A stretch of 64,000 nucleotides of DNA. Origin: an uncultured Bacilli bacterium. GTDB taxonomy: Bacteria > Bacillota_I > Bacilli_A > RF39 > UBA660. Position numbers and translations under genes: made by a program. Shown piece by piece: positions 8,181-16,980 of the stretch (positions are counted from its first letter, which is position 1; each line of letters opens with the position of its first letter). Where the stretch lies: contig CAKPOS010000007.1 of the NCBI GenBank assembly GCA_934176955.1, positions 19,015 to 83,014 on the forward strand. Direction: 5' to 3'. The notes beneath the pieces were generated by a model that saw nothing but the letters and a program-made list of their open reading frames with translations, was not told where the DNA came from and did no database searches.

Positions 8181-8846
8181 ATGAGAAAATTATTTTTTGC
8201 TTTTTTGGCATTGTTGGTAATGTCTGGTTGTTCTACTGATATGTCTACTTTGTCTTGTAGTAATACGACGACTTCTAATGGGGTTACGACTAAGACGAAA
8301 TATGATATTGATTATCAAAAAGAAGATGTAAAGAAATTAGTCATTACTTATGATTATGTGCAAGATAATACTAATAATGCTACAGCTAATAATAATACAG
8401 ATTCTACTACGAATAGTGATGCTGCTACAAATAATAATGGTTCTAGGAATGCTACTAATAATACGGCTAGAGAAAAGCAAGATGGGGTAGGTGCAGATAC
8501 AGATGGTAATTCTAAAGAAAAAGATAGTAATGGTAATTTGAAGTCTGATGATGTTGTAGATGGTGTTGTTGGAGATGCTATTGATAGTACTATTGATGGT
8601 GTTACTAATACTATTTTAGATTTGGCAGGTATTCGGAGTACTTATGAAAATCAGATGAATACTTATGGGAATATTGAAGGATTTTCTTATAAGGTAGATA
8701 AGGATCTTGATAATGAGTATAAGGTTATTTATACGATTGATATGGATAAGATTAGTGATAAAGATTTGTCTACTTTTAATATTCCTTCGAAAAAATTTTC
8801 TGATTTGAAGAAGAATTATATGGATTTAGGTTATACTTGTAAATAA
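8181..8846 (+). CDS. predicted lipoprotein with Asn/Thr-rich linker
   Basis: The 221-residue product starts with a signal peptide and lipobox VMSGC (Cys17). A short conserved-looking part follows (residues about 20-60, with a second Cys and a KTKYDIDY segment), then a low-complexity Asn/Thr/Asp stretch at about 62-125, then a folded C-terminal part ending in YTCK. The two ends together resemble small DUF1307-type lipoproteins interrupted by a disordered insert; this is a weak assignment. GGAGGGAAGAG at about 8170-8180 is the ribosome site. It converges on the PBP gene, sharing a bidirectional terminator. Confidence 0.6.
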   Translation: MRKLFFAFLALLVMSGCSTDMSTLSCSNTTTSNGVTTKTKYDIDYQKEDVKKLVITYDYVQDNTNNATANNNTDSTTNSDAATNNNGSRNATNNTAREKQDGVGADTDGNSKEKDSNGNLKSDDVVDGVVGDAIDSTIDGVTNTILDLAGIRSTYENQMNTYGNIEGFSYKVDKDLDNEYKVIYTIDMDKISDKDLSTFNIPSKKFSDLKKNYMDLGYTCK

Positions 8847-8876
8847 AAAAATGGCAAATATGAATGCCATTTTTTT
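8845..8876. terminator. bidirectional terminator between lipoprotein and PBP genes
   Basis: AAAAAATGGCA (8846-8856) pairs with TGCCATTTTTT (8865-8875). A-run and T-run on the two sides allow it to work on both strands for the two converging genes. Confidence 0.8.
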
Positions 8877-8884
8877 GGTTTAAT

Positions 8885-11668
8885 TTATTCAATTGTAACG
8901 GTTCTTGTTGCTGATTTGGTAATGGTTTCTCCATCGGTTGTAGTGTAAGAAATATGATAAGTTACTTTTAAGGTAGTTGTTTCTGTTATGGAGTTGATTG
9001 CTGTTTCTAGTGCTGATGTAGAGTTGTAAGTACTTCCGTTTACAGAATAAGTGATATTTGGTTTTATTTCTTTTCCTTTATAAGTTACTTTAATGCCATC
9101 TTCGGTGTAGTTGCCTGCGGTCATGGTTTTGTTTCCTCCGTTTAAGCTAACTTTTAAGTCGCTTGATGTGGTATCGGTATCAGTGTTATTTCCTTTAATG
9201 GATACGTTGGTACTTACACCATTTGAGGCATTATTTTTAAAGTTTCGATATTCTACTTTGACGACAAGTGAGGAAACTGAACTGTTATTTCCATGATAGG
9301 TATAAGATTTGTCTGTTGTGAAGGCTACAAAGTTTAATCCATTTGATGTTTTTGCATATATTCCGTAGCCAATTCCACCTAGGATATTGTTGTTATAAGA
9401 TAATCTTTCTTGTACGAATTGACTGGTACTATTTCCAAATGCCGATTGACTGAAATATTTGTTTAAGTATTCTTGACTTACTACATCTGGAGTTTTATGA
9501 TCCCATGTTAATTTGATGGTATTTCCTATACTGGTTGCTTTTAAGTTGGTAACATCATCTAATTTTGCAAATCTTTTTGATTCTTCAGTTGGTTCTGTTC
9601 CTGAGATAAAGTATTCTGTTTTGATTAAGGCTTCAGGAGTGTATTGACTTGGTTTTGCTGCTGGCCATGATTCATTTTCGACTTGTGCCTGAACGACACT
9701 GGATGGTTGGTTGAATTTTTCTGTGGTAACAGGGATGTTTTTCATGATAGCAGACATTAGATTATCTTTAGGAGTACCTGCTGAATTATAATATTGTCTA
9801 GAGATGTCTTTGAATTCATATCCGTACCATAAAGCAATGGAGTATTGTGGTGTATAGGCTACTGTCCATAGGTCGTTTACTGCACTGCCTGGTAATTTTT
9901 TTGCTTTCATGGTTGCTTCATCAAAGTTAGATGTACCAGTTTTTGCTGCTACTGTGCCTCGGTAGCTTCCAGTACCTCCACTAAATCCATAGTGAGCAGC
10001 GTATTCTAAGACGTTAGTAATTAGATACGCAGTTGAATCTTTCATGGCTTGTGTTTTTTTGTTTTCAAATTCTGTTGTTTTTCCATTACTTCTATAGGTA
10101 ATAGATTTTACGGTATAAGGTTCTGTGTAATATCCTCCGTTTGCAAATGCTGCGTATGCACCAGCCATTTGTGTTGTAGTTACTCCTGGATCTAGGCCAC
10201 CAATAGCATATGATTCGTATGCTGCATTGTCTTTTAATGAAATTCCTAAACCATTAACAAAATTTACAATTTTTTTGTTTCCAACATCTTTTTGAACAGT
10301 TTGGAAAGCTTTTACAGCGGGAACATTTCTAGAAATACTTAGTGCATCTCTTAAGGTCATTAATCCTTTATATCCAGAGTCCCAGTTATTGAATGGTGTT
10401 CCATCGGTATATTGCCATGCTTCATCAGTGAATAGTTGATAAGTAGAGAAGTTGTCGTATTCAAATCCTGGAGCGTAAGCAAAGATTGGTTTTGCTGTTG
10501 ATCCTGGTTGTCTTTTTTCTTGGGTTGCAAAGTTCCATTGTCTTTCTCCTGTACGATTTCTTCCTGCTCCGATTGCTGATATTGCTCCTGTTTTAACATC
10601 GACGATAGTAATTCCTGCTTGAACTTTATCATCTTTCCATTTGTAACTTTCTCCAGCTAGAATTTTGTTAATTCCATTTTGAATGCTAGCATCCATTGTT
10701 GTATGAATTTCCATAGATACTAAAGCTGGATCTTGGTTTGTTTTTTTCTTTACTTCTGAAACGACAGTATCAATAAATCCTTGATAGTTGTTAGCTTCAC
10801 TTGTTCCAACTAATAGGGAAGGGATATCAATTTTTGCCGCAATATCTGCTTCTTTTTGTGTAATATATCCATGTCTTACCATTAGTTTTAGAACGGTATT
10901 CATTCTTTTTTTGGTTCTTTCTGGGTTTTTATATGGGTTATCACCATTTGGAGATTGGAATAGTCCTGCGATGATGGCAGCTTCTGGTAAACTTAATTGG
11001 GAAACGGATTTTCCAAAGTAGTATTTACTGGCTTCTTCAACGCCGTAAACATTTCCTCCAAGTAAGCTATCATTAACGTAAAATTCCATGATTTCTTCTT
11101 TAGTGTATTTCTTTTCCATGAAAAATACTGATATATAAACATCTTTGAATTTACGAATGATTCCTTCAATTCCGTTTCTTTCTGTTGAGGTTAAGTTATT
11201 TTTAACGACTTGCATGGTTAAGGTTGATGCTCCACCTGCACTAGAGTTTCCTAGTACTTGCCCAACAGAGGCTTTTAGGAATCTTGCTCCATCTACTCCA
11301 TTGTGTTGGAAAAATCTTGAATCCTCGGTTGCTACAATAGCATCGATTAATACTTGCGGTAATTTATCGTAAGTTACTGATTCTCTTTTTTCCATTCCGA
11401 GTTTTCCAATGACATTATTATCTTTGTCATAGATGATTGTTTGATCTTGATTGGCTAGAGCATTTGGATCAAATTTACCACAACTTGCGACAATATAAAT
11501 ACAAAAAGCAAATACGGCAAAGATTCCTACACAACCGCAAACAATTAGAAAACTAACTATTTTTTTCCACCATTTCCTTCTTTCTTTATTTCCTTTTGAT
11601 TTATTAGAATGAAGTGATGTGTTCTTTTTGATTATCTTTTTTTTCTTTTTTTTGTTTATTTTTTTCAT
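8885..11668 (-). CDS. class A penicillin-binding protein (PBP1A type)
   Basis: The 927-residue protein has a very Lys-rich cytoplasmic head, one membrane helix at about residues 37-63, a GT51 glycosyltransferase domain (ATEDSRFF with E115, and GGASTLTMQ) and a transpeptidase domain with S390-T-A-K393, S446-R-N448 and K576-T-G578. A fibronectin III-like region (about 650-760) and a Thr/Ser-rich extension to the C terminus follow. It polymerises glycan strands and cross-links peptides outside the membrane. Its ATG overlaps the stop of recU (ATGA), the conserved recU-ponA arrangement of Bacillota. Confidence 0.95.
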   Translation of the reverse strand: MKKINKKKKKKIIKKNTSLHSNKSKGNKERRKWWKKIVSFLIVCGCVGIFAVFAFCIYIVASCGKFDPNALANQDQTIIYDKDNNVIGKLGMEKRESVTYDKLPQVLIDAIVATEDSRFFQHNGVDGARFLKASVGQVLGNSSAGGASTLTMQVVKNNLTSTERNGIEGIIRKFKDVYISVFFMEKKYTKEEIMEFYVNDSLLGGNVYGVEEASKYYFGKSVSQLSLPEAAIIAGLFQSPNGDNPYKNPERTKKRMNTVLKLMVRHGYITQKEADIAAKIDIPSLLVGTSEANNYQGFIDTVVSEVKKKTNQDPALVSMEIHTTMDASIQNGINKILAGESYKWKDDKVQAGITIVDVKTGAISAIGAGRNRTGERQWNFATQEKRQPGSTAKPIFAYAPGFEYDNFSTYQLFTDEAWQYTDGTPFNNWDSGYKGLMTLRDALSISRNVPAVKAFQTVQKDVGNKKIVNFVNGLGISLKDNAAYESYAIGGLDPGVTTTQMAGAYAAFANGGYYTEPYTVKSITYRSNGKTTEFENKKTQAMKDSTAYLITNVLEYAAHYGFSGGTGSYRGTVAAKTGTSNFDEATMKAKKLPGSAVNDLWTVAYTPQYSIALWYGYEFKDISRQYYNSAGTPKDNLMSAIMKNIPVTTEKFNQPSSVVQAQVENESWPAAKPSQYTPEALIKTEYFISGTEPTEESKRFAKLDDVTNLKATSIGNTIKLTWDHKTPDVVSQEYLNKYFSQSAFGNSTSQFVQERLSYNNNILGGIGYGIYAKTSNGLNFVAFTTDKSYTYHGNNSSVSSLVVKVEYRNFKNNASNGVSTNVSIKGNNTDTDTTSSDLKVSLNGGNKTMTAGNYTEDGIKVTYKGKEIKPNITYSVNGSTYNSTSALETAINSITETTTLKVTYHISYTTTDGETITKSATRTVTIE

Positions 11669-12219
11669 TTTTTCACTTCCTTAATTTCAATAATTTTATT
11701 GATTATTTTTATATAATCTAATCTTGGTGTATATTTTATTTCGATTGGGTATCCTACTTTTTGAAAATAATCTAGTGGGATAGATTTTCTTGCGCTTGTT
11801 TCAATGAATTTGATTAAGTCTTCTCCTAATAGAAGGAAAGTTTGGTTTAAATTGGTAAATCTTACGATAAGGTAAGATATTCCTCCATAGTAGATTACTT
11901 TTTTTAGATGTTCTAGTTGGTGATTATGAATATTCGCTATGGGAAAACTGGTTTTACTTTGCGTTTCTTTTGCGTCAAATTCTAAGTATTTTCCTTTGTA
12001 AATTCCAGTATAATCTAGTGTTGATGGTTCATTGAAATAAGCTTCTCTAATCTTATTTTTGGGATATTCTACTTGTACTACTCGTATTGGTGTTGGTTTT
12101 TTATAGACTAATGCAATGTTATTATTTTTATAATATTCATTTGTTTGATTAATGTCATTTTCTAGTGTCATCCCACGATTAGCATAAATATTATTTTTAA
12201 AGTAACTTTGTAATCTCAA
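11665..12219 (-). CDS. recU: Holliday junction resolvase RecU
   Basis: The 184-residue product matches RecU: an N-terminal NRGMTLENDIN segment, the STLDYTG and DAKETQSKTSFP motifs holding the metal ligands (D69, D82, K84 by alignment to memory of the family), and a C-terminal YFQKVGYPI. RecU cuts four-way junctions in recombination and chromosome segregation. I keep the TTG start at 12219, because AGGTGGTGA stands five bases before it and the nearby ATG is out of frame. The usual EAK is DAK here, a conservative change. It is co-transcribed with the PBP gene downstream. Confidence 0.92.
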   Translation of the reverse strand: MRLQSYFKNNIYANRGMTLENDINQTNEYYKNNNIALVYKKPTPIRVVQVEYPKNKIREAYFNEPSTLDYTGIYKGKYLEFDAKETQSKTSFPIANIHNHQLEHLKKVIYYGGISYLIVRFTNLNQTFLLLGEDLIKFIETSARKSIPLDYFQKVGYPIEIKYTPRLDYIKIINKIIEIKEVKK

Positions 12220-12342
12220 ACATTCACCACCTTTTTTTCATTATACTATAAACGGGCTTATTTTACTATATTTTATCTTTCTATATGATTAATTATGTCA
12301 ATCTTGTGTAAAGTGATTTTCTTCTCTTTTTTCTTTGCTTTA

Positions 12343-12350
12343 CATATAGT
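12343..12350 (+). promoter_or_regulatory. possible -10 element placed for a leaderless yunB transcript
   Basis: CATATAGT resembles both the sigma-E -10 (CATACAnT) and, from 12345, a sigma-A TATAAT box with one mismatch. It ends only five bases before the yunB ATG, so a start seven bases downstream would fall on the ATG itself. No clear -35 was found. Confidence 0.25.
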
Positions 12351-12355
12351 TTAGT

Positions 12356-13123
12356 ATGAATAAGTATTTTGTTTATCCAAAGAAAAAGAAGTCAAAAAAG
12401 CATTTGTTTTCTTTTCTTTTATATCTTTTTTTCGTTTGCTTTATTTTTGCTTTTTTCTTTATTTATTATTTTCATCGTACTTTAGGTCCAGGATTAATTC
12501 GGTGTGCGGAGGATGAGGTAGAAAAGCTTAGTGTACTAACTTTAAACAATGGAGTTAGGAAATACATGGCTAATCATGATATGGGGGATATTCTTCAAAT
12601 TGTGAGAAAAGAAAATGGAGATATTTCCTTAGTTCGCTATGATACTAAAAAATTAAATCAGTTTACGATTGAACTTACGTCTTTATTGACTAAGGATTTG
12701 GATTTGCTGGTTAAGGGAAATTTTGAAGATCTTGATTTAGATATTGGGAGGATATCTAGTAATTCTTATTTGAAAGTTGATGAGGGTATTTTATTTATGA
12801 TTTCTTTGGGAAGTGCTACTGGGAATAGTTTACTTGCGAATATTGGACCAAAGATTCCTCTTAATCTTAGTGTAATTGGTAATGTTCAAACTGATGTTCA
12901 TAGTAAGGTTACAAATTATGGTCTTAATAATGCAATGATAGAGATTTTTGTAGATGTTCAAATGCAGATGGTTATTCAAATGCCGTTTTTGTCTAAGAAG
13001 GTTAAGATTAAAAAGTCTATTCCTCTTACGATGGAGATGGTTCAGGGAGAGATTCCTAATTATTATTTAGATAGTGAAAGTAAGGATAATTCCTCTATTA
13101 AAAATAGTGTTGGTAATCATTAA
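12356..13123 (+). CDS. yunB: sporulation protein YunB
   Basis: The 255-residue protein has a basic head, one membrane helix at about residues 19-42 and then the YunB domain. Characteristic pieces are LSVIGNVQTDV, TNYGLNNAMIEI, and the final IPLTMEMVQGEIPNYYL. In Bacillus, yunB is a mother-cell sporulation gene under sigma-E. The frame is closed by TAG at 12347-12349, so ATG 12356 is the earliest start, and no Shine-Dalgarno precedes it. Divergent from recU. Its presence argues that the organism sporulates or descends from sporulators. Confidence 0.9.
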   Translation: MNKYFVYPKKKKSKKHLFSFLLYLFFVCFIFAFFFIYYFHRTLGPGLIRCAEDEVEKLSVLTLNNGVRKYMANHDMGDILQIVRKENGDISLVRYDTKKLNQFTIELTSLLTKDLDLLVKGNFEDLDLDIGRISSNSYLKVDEGILFMISLGSATGNSLLANIGPKIPLNLSVIGNVQTDVHSKVTNYGLNNAMIEIFVDVQMQMVIQMPFLSKKVKIKKSIPLTMEMVQGEIPNYYLDSESKDNSSIKNSVGNH

Positions 13124-13259
13124 GATACTGATGTTGGTAAAATACTGATAGAGAATGTTGATGAGGGAATAAGCTTTAGAATAAAGAATAAGATAAAAAG
13201 TTTTATTTTTTTGAAGTAAATTGTTTAAATTTTAAAAAAAAAATGTTATGATGTTATTA

Positions 13260-13318
13260 GGATATGGAGGGGTAGATTAGTTGAGAAGGATATGGAGGAT
13301 TTAGAATAGATGAGAAGG
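13260..13318 (+). repeat. tandem duplication of a ribosome site and start region
   Basis: Two copies of about 30 bases, both running from GGATATGGAGG to GAGAAGG, lie at 13260-13289 and 13288-13318. The second copy supplies the real start (ATG 13310). The first contains TTG 13281 and a seven-codon frame MRRIWRI ending at TAG 13304, an echo of the true N terminus MRRFYKV. Confidence 0.6.
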
Positions 13319-14008
13319 TTTTATAAAGTTTGGCAATACCTTGGTTTATTTTTCTTTTTTCTTTTTCCTATTATTGTAAAAGCTGATATGTGTAAGGAAG
13401 AAGATGTTGCTAATTTAAAGGTGCTTGCAGATAATATTTCTGTTCATTATGAATATTTAGATGCTGATAATGAGTCTTTAGATTGGGGAAATACCATTCC
13501 TTATGGTTATAATTATGCAATTACAGTATCAGGACTTAGTGATGGTATGTATTTTACTAGTATTGGAGATGTTAGTCATGAATTTCATTATTCTAATACA
13601 AGTAATGGGAGTGTTACTTATTATGTTCAAGATGAAGGGACAGGATTAGATATAAGATTTTATCCTGATAATTGTTACAGTAGTTATACTATTAAGAATG
13701 TTAAAATTGATTTACCTATTTTTAATGAGTATTATTATACAGCTGAATGTGATGAGATAAGAGATAAAAAGATAAATTTAGATGTATGTCAAAAAACAAT
13801 TCCTAAAGATTTAATTAAAGATAGTGATGATTTTTATAATTCGGTTAATAAATATTTGAAAGTTGATATTGGTGATGATGGTTCTATTTTTTATAGGATT
13901 CAATATTGGCTTTCTAGTCCTTTGATTATTATTGGTGGAATTGCGGTTATTGTTGCTATTGTTATTATTATTGTTGTGAGATATATAAAAAGGAGTCGAT
14001 TAGATTGA
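13310..14008 (+). CDS. secreted/anchored protein heading the Tad-like operon
   Basis: The 232-residue product has a signal peptide (hydrophobic residues about 11-23, probable cut near VKA-DM), an exterior part of about 170 residues with four Cys, and a C-terminal membrane helix at about 204-226 with a basic tail. It is thus a type I membrane protein facing outward. It overlaps the next gene by four bases and begins the operon ending with the TadZ-like gene. I recognise no family. A role in pilus assembly or display is inferred from position. Confidence 0.65.
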   Translation: MRRFYKVWQYLGLFFFFLFPIIVKADMCKEEDVANLKVLADNISVHYEYLDADNESLDWGNTIPYGYNYAITVSGLSDGMYFTSIGDVSHEFHYSNTSNGSVTYYVQDEGTGLDIRFYPDNCYSSYTIKNVKIDLPIFNEYYYTAECDEIRDKKINLDVCQKTIPKDLIKDSDDFYNSVNKYLKVDIGDDGSIFYRIQYWLSSPLIIIGGIAVIVAIVIIIVVRYIKRSRLD

Positions 14009-16488
14009 AGAAGTTAGTGAACTATTTTGTATTTTTAATTGTGTTTTTAGTATGTATTCCGATACGTAGTGTATTTGCTGCTGCAGATTATAAGATTAGT
14101 TATGATGTTACAGAATTTAGCATTACAAAGGAAGAGATTATTTTTAAGGGATTTTCTTTTTTAGACCATATGGATAATTATGGTGGAAGAAATATGAAAA
14201 CTTATATTGCGGCATATAGTGGAGGTTGGAACAGTCAGTGGAATAATATTAATAAATGTAAGAGTTCTAAGCATTGTTATGTTGTAGAGTCAACACCTTC
14301 GAGTTCATATGATTTATATTTTATTCGTTGTATTGGTGGTGCTTGTACAGAAAAAAATCGTGCACAAAGAGCTAGAAATTTAAAAAATGGTACAGAAAAA
14401 TATGAATTAAATACATGTAATCATTCAGGCAGTGCAAGTGGAGTTTATTATCCAGACAGTCATTGTGCTTATCACAATGTTGGTTTTGCCGTTAAGTTTG
14501 ATTTTGCTAAAGTAAAAGAAAAATTTTCTAATTCAACAGTTCATTTTAGAATTATTACGAAAGTAAAAAGTTCTTCTAGTACAAAAATTGATAGTAGTGA
14601 TATTGGTATTATCCCCAATTCTTGTAAAAGTGTTTTTGGTAAGAGTTGTAATACAAAGAAAGAAGATGCTAAGTATAGTTACAATTATAAAGTTACTTCT
14701 AAGGTAGAATCTGGAGGAAAAACTTACGATGTTAAAGAAAAAAGAAAAATGACTGTTACTTTAGGTGGAATATCTGATAAGGTACAATTTACTGCTGATC
14801 AAGCTTCTGGATCGTATGGAAGTGCTCAGTCTGGGAATAATTCATATGCTAATAATATTAGGGGACGTATGTTTAATTATGGTGCAACTTATACAGTAAC
14901 AAATGTGGAAAAATTTTCTAGTGGTTGGAACAATTGGAAAGGGGATAGAACTGGTACTGTTGCTGGAAGACTTTTCTATTTAGAGGGAATTAATGGTGAT
15001 TCAGGTGATAAAGGTTGGGGCTGGAGTGCTTGGGTTAAGTCATCAGGTGATTTAGCGTTAAAACTTAAAGATGAAATTGATAAAACTTGTAATGGTTGTA
15101 ATTGTGAAGATGGACAAGCTGTGACTTGTGTTGGTGGAAATTGTAATTATGATGAAGAGACTTGTAAGAATGATACTACGGTTAAAGATTTAGAGACAAA
15201 TAAAGATACGGCTACTCAAAATACTTGTAAAAATGCTGAAAACGTTGTCGTTAATTATGATGAAGTGTTGCATGATACATATTATTATCCTGTTGATAAG
15301 AGCGTTATTGATTCAACTTTAGGAGATAATACTGCTGCAACTTCTAATACTGGATTGCAATCTTCAGGTGGAAATTATTGGGTTCCTATTGATTTAAGTG
15401 TTGTTGTTAATATTAAGCAAACATTTAATGTTAAATTAAATGAAAAATTTTATGAACAAATGAGAAAAAGTGTTAAATCTGGTCAGCCTTTCTATTTTTC
15501 GGTTGATTATGATACTCAGCTTTCTGTTTCAGGATATAGTAGTAGGTATGATACTTCTTCTAATGAAAACTCAGGGACATCTCAATATAATACATATAAT
15601 AATGTTCTTACTTTTAATGTACGTGATAATAAAACTGGTGTGATAACGGAAAGAAGGGTTCTTATTTCTTTAAAAGAAGGAGATACTATTTATAATGAGG
15701 TTGGTGGACAATCTACTTCATATGGAACAGGGGTATATCAAGATATTGTTAATAAAAATGCTTCTTATAGTATAAGTGATTCTGTTGATAAAATGACAGT
15801 TTCTTTCCCTGATACCAATAAACCAACTCAGATTAATAGTGGTGCAGGTATCTTTACTACTATTGATGATCTTGCTCAAAATTCTAGAATTGGAAAATAT
15901 AAAGTAAATCAAGGATGGCTTAGCAATAATGGAGAAGGTAAGATTGTATATGGAAATAAGACGTCTGGTTATGATGTTACTAATGGTGATGTTAGTATGT
16001 ACTATGTTTCACCAACTTGGAAAACTGGGGAAGATTTTAAAGTTAAAATTTATGGTAAATTTGGTATTCCTGGAAAAACTGATTTTACTTATGATGCTAC
16101 TTGTCATTTGAATGTTATTAATGAAATACAAGATACTAAGAAGTTAAGATATCGTTCAATTGATACTTCTACACCTTTTCCTAAAGGAGAAAGTAGTTAT
16201 CCTGAGAATTGGAAAGAATATATTGATAGTAATGGTTTAAATAGAATTACAGGAAATTCATTTAGTGCTATTGGTTATCAAACTAATTTCTTTAAAAATA
16301 AGAGTGCTATTGATGGTTTAAAGACTACTTATGGAGATTATTATTCATATAAAGATATGTCTACTGATGGTAGTGCTACTAGTTTGGTTGTTCGTAATAG
16401 AGGAATAAATGACTTATTTTCTAAAATTAATGGTAATCATTGTAAAGGTGGATTATATGATCCATCTTGTGATAAAGTTCAAAATTGA
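14005..16488 (+). CDS. large Cys-rich secreted surface protein
   Basis: The 827-residue product starts at TTG 14005, supported by AAGGAG at 13990-13995 and the TTGA overlap with the previous stop. A signal peptide covers about residues 1-26 (VFA-AAD). The body is Ser/Thr/Asn/Tyr-rich and has a cysteine cluster at about 360-395 (CNGCNCEDGQ, CVGGNC), suggesting disulfides or metal binding. No LPXTG motif or C-terminal helix is present, so it is not sortase-anchored by the usual rule. As the largest exported product of a Tad-type operon it could be an adhesin or tip protein; this is inference. No domain recognised. Confidence 0.7.
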   Translation: MKKLVNYFVFLIVFLVCIPIRSVFAAADYKISYDVTEFSITKEEIIFKGFSFLDHMDNYGGRNMKTYIAAYSGGWNSQWNNINKCKSSKHCYVVESTPSSSYDLYFIRCIGGACTEKNRAQRARNLKNGTEKYELNTCNHSGSASGVYYPDSHCAYHNVGFAVKFDFAKVKEKFSNSTVHFRIITKVKSSSSTKIDSSDIGIIPNSCKSVFGKSCNTKKEDAKYSYNYKVTSKVESGGKTYDVKEKRKMTVTLGGISDKVQFTADQASGSYGSAQSGNNSYANNIRGRMFNYGATYTVTNVEKFSSGWNNWKGDRTGTVAGRLFYLEGINGDSGDKGWGWSAWVKSSGDLALKLKDEIDKTCNGCNCEDGQAVTCVGGNCNYDEETCKNDTTVKDLETNKDTATQNTCKNAENVVVNYDEVLHDTYYYPVDKSVIDSTLGDNTAATSNTGLQSSGGNYWVPIDLSVVVNIKQTFNVKLNEKFYEQMRKSVKSGQPFYFSVDYDTQLSVSGYSSRYDTSSNENSGTSQYNTYNNVLTFNVRDNKTGVITERRVLISLKEGDTIYNEVGGQSTSYGTGVYQDIVNKNASYSISDSVDKMTVSFPDTNKPTQINSGAGIFTTIDDLAQNSRIGKYKVNQGWLSNNGEGKIVYGNKTSGYDVTNGDVSMYYVSPTWKTGEDFKVKIYGKFGIPGKTDFTYDATCHLNVINEIQDTKKLRYRSIDTSTPFPKGESSYPENWKEYIDSNGLNRITGNSFSAIGYQTNFFKNKSAIDGLKTTYGDYYSYKDMSTDGSATSLVVRNRGINDLFSKINGNHCKGGLYDPSCDKVQN

Positions 16489-16504
16489 TGGAGGTGAAGT
16501 ATAG

Positions 16505-16954
16505 ATGAAATATGCTTATTTAAGTTTGGGTATAATTCTAGTTGGTATTCTGGGGTTATCATTTATTACTTTCTTTCAAAATGTTACGATTAATAATGAA
16601 AGTGAGTATTATGTTTTGAAAGAGTCGGTAGAAGCTTCTATGTATGAATCAATTGATATGAGTTATTATATGACAACAGGAAAGTTAAAAATTTTAGAAG
16701 AAAAATTTGTTGCTAATTGTACTAGAAGATTTTATTCAAGTATTGAAGGAAATAGTAATGGTTATTCTTTATCTTTCTATGATATTATGGAAAGTCCTTC
16801 TAAAGTAAGTGTAGTGGCAACTAGTAAAACGGATAATTATCAACTGGGATTTAGTTCTAATGTATCTAGTGCTGATATTCAAAATAAATTAAGTGGAATT
16901 TTGGAATTTGATCCAGATGGTGGCTATGGTTGGGATTTTTTGGAAAGTAGATAA
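16505..16954 (+). CDS. small membrane-anchored protein of the Tad-like operon
   Basis: The 149-residue protein has an N-terminal hydrophobic helix (about residues 4-25) and an exterior domain. The layout, helix then a hydrophilic part beginning with a long amphipathic stretch (SEYYVLKESVEASMYESIDM), resembles TadE/TadF-type pseudopilins, but it lacks the six-residue leader shared by the three pilin genes downstream. Good ribosome site GGAGGTG at about 16490-16496. Function is inferred from context. Confidence 0.6.
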   Translation: MKYAYLSLGIILVGILGLSFITFFQNVTINNESEYYVLKESVEASMYESIDMSYYMTTGKLKILEEKFVANCTRRFYSSIEGNSNGYSLSFYDIMESPSKVSVVATSKTDNYQLGFSSNVSSADIQNKLSGILEFDPDGGYGWDFLESR

Positions 16955-16980
16955 AATAGTAAATAAAAGGAGGGATAAGA

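Noticed and set aside
10360..10632. Minus-strand frame of 90 codons inside the PBP gene
   Set aside because: It lies in another frame of the same strand within well-supported PBP coding sequence and is low-complexity.
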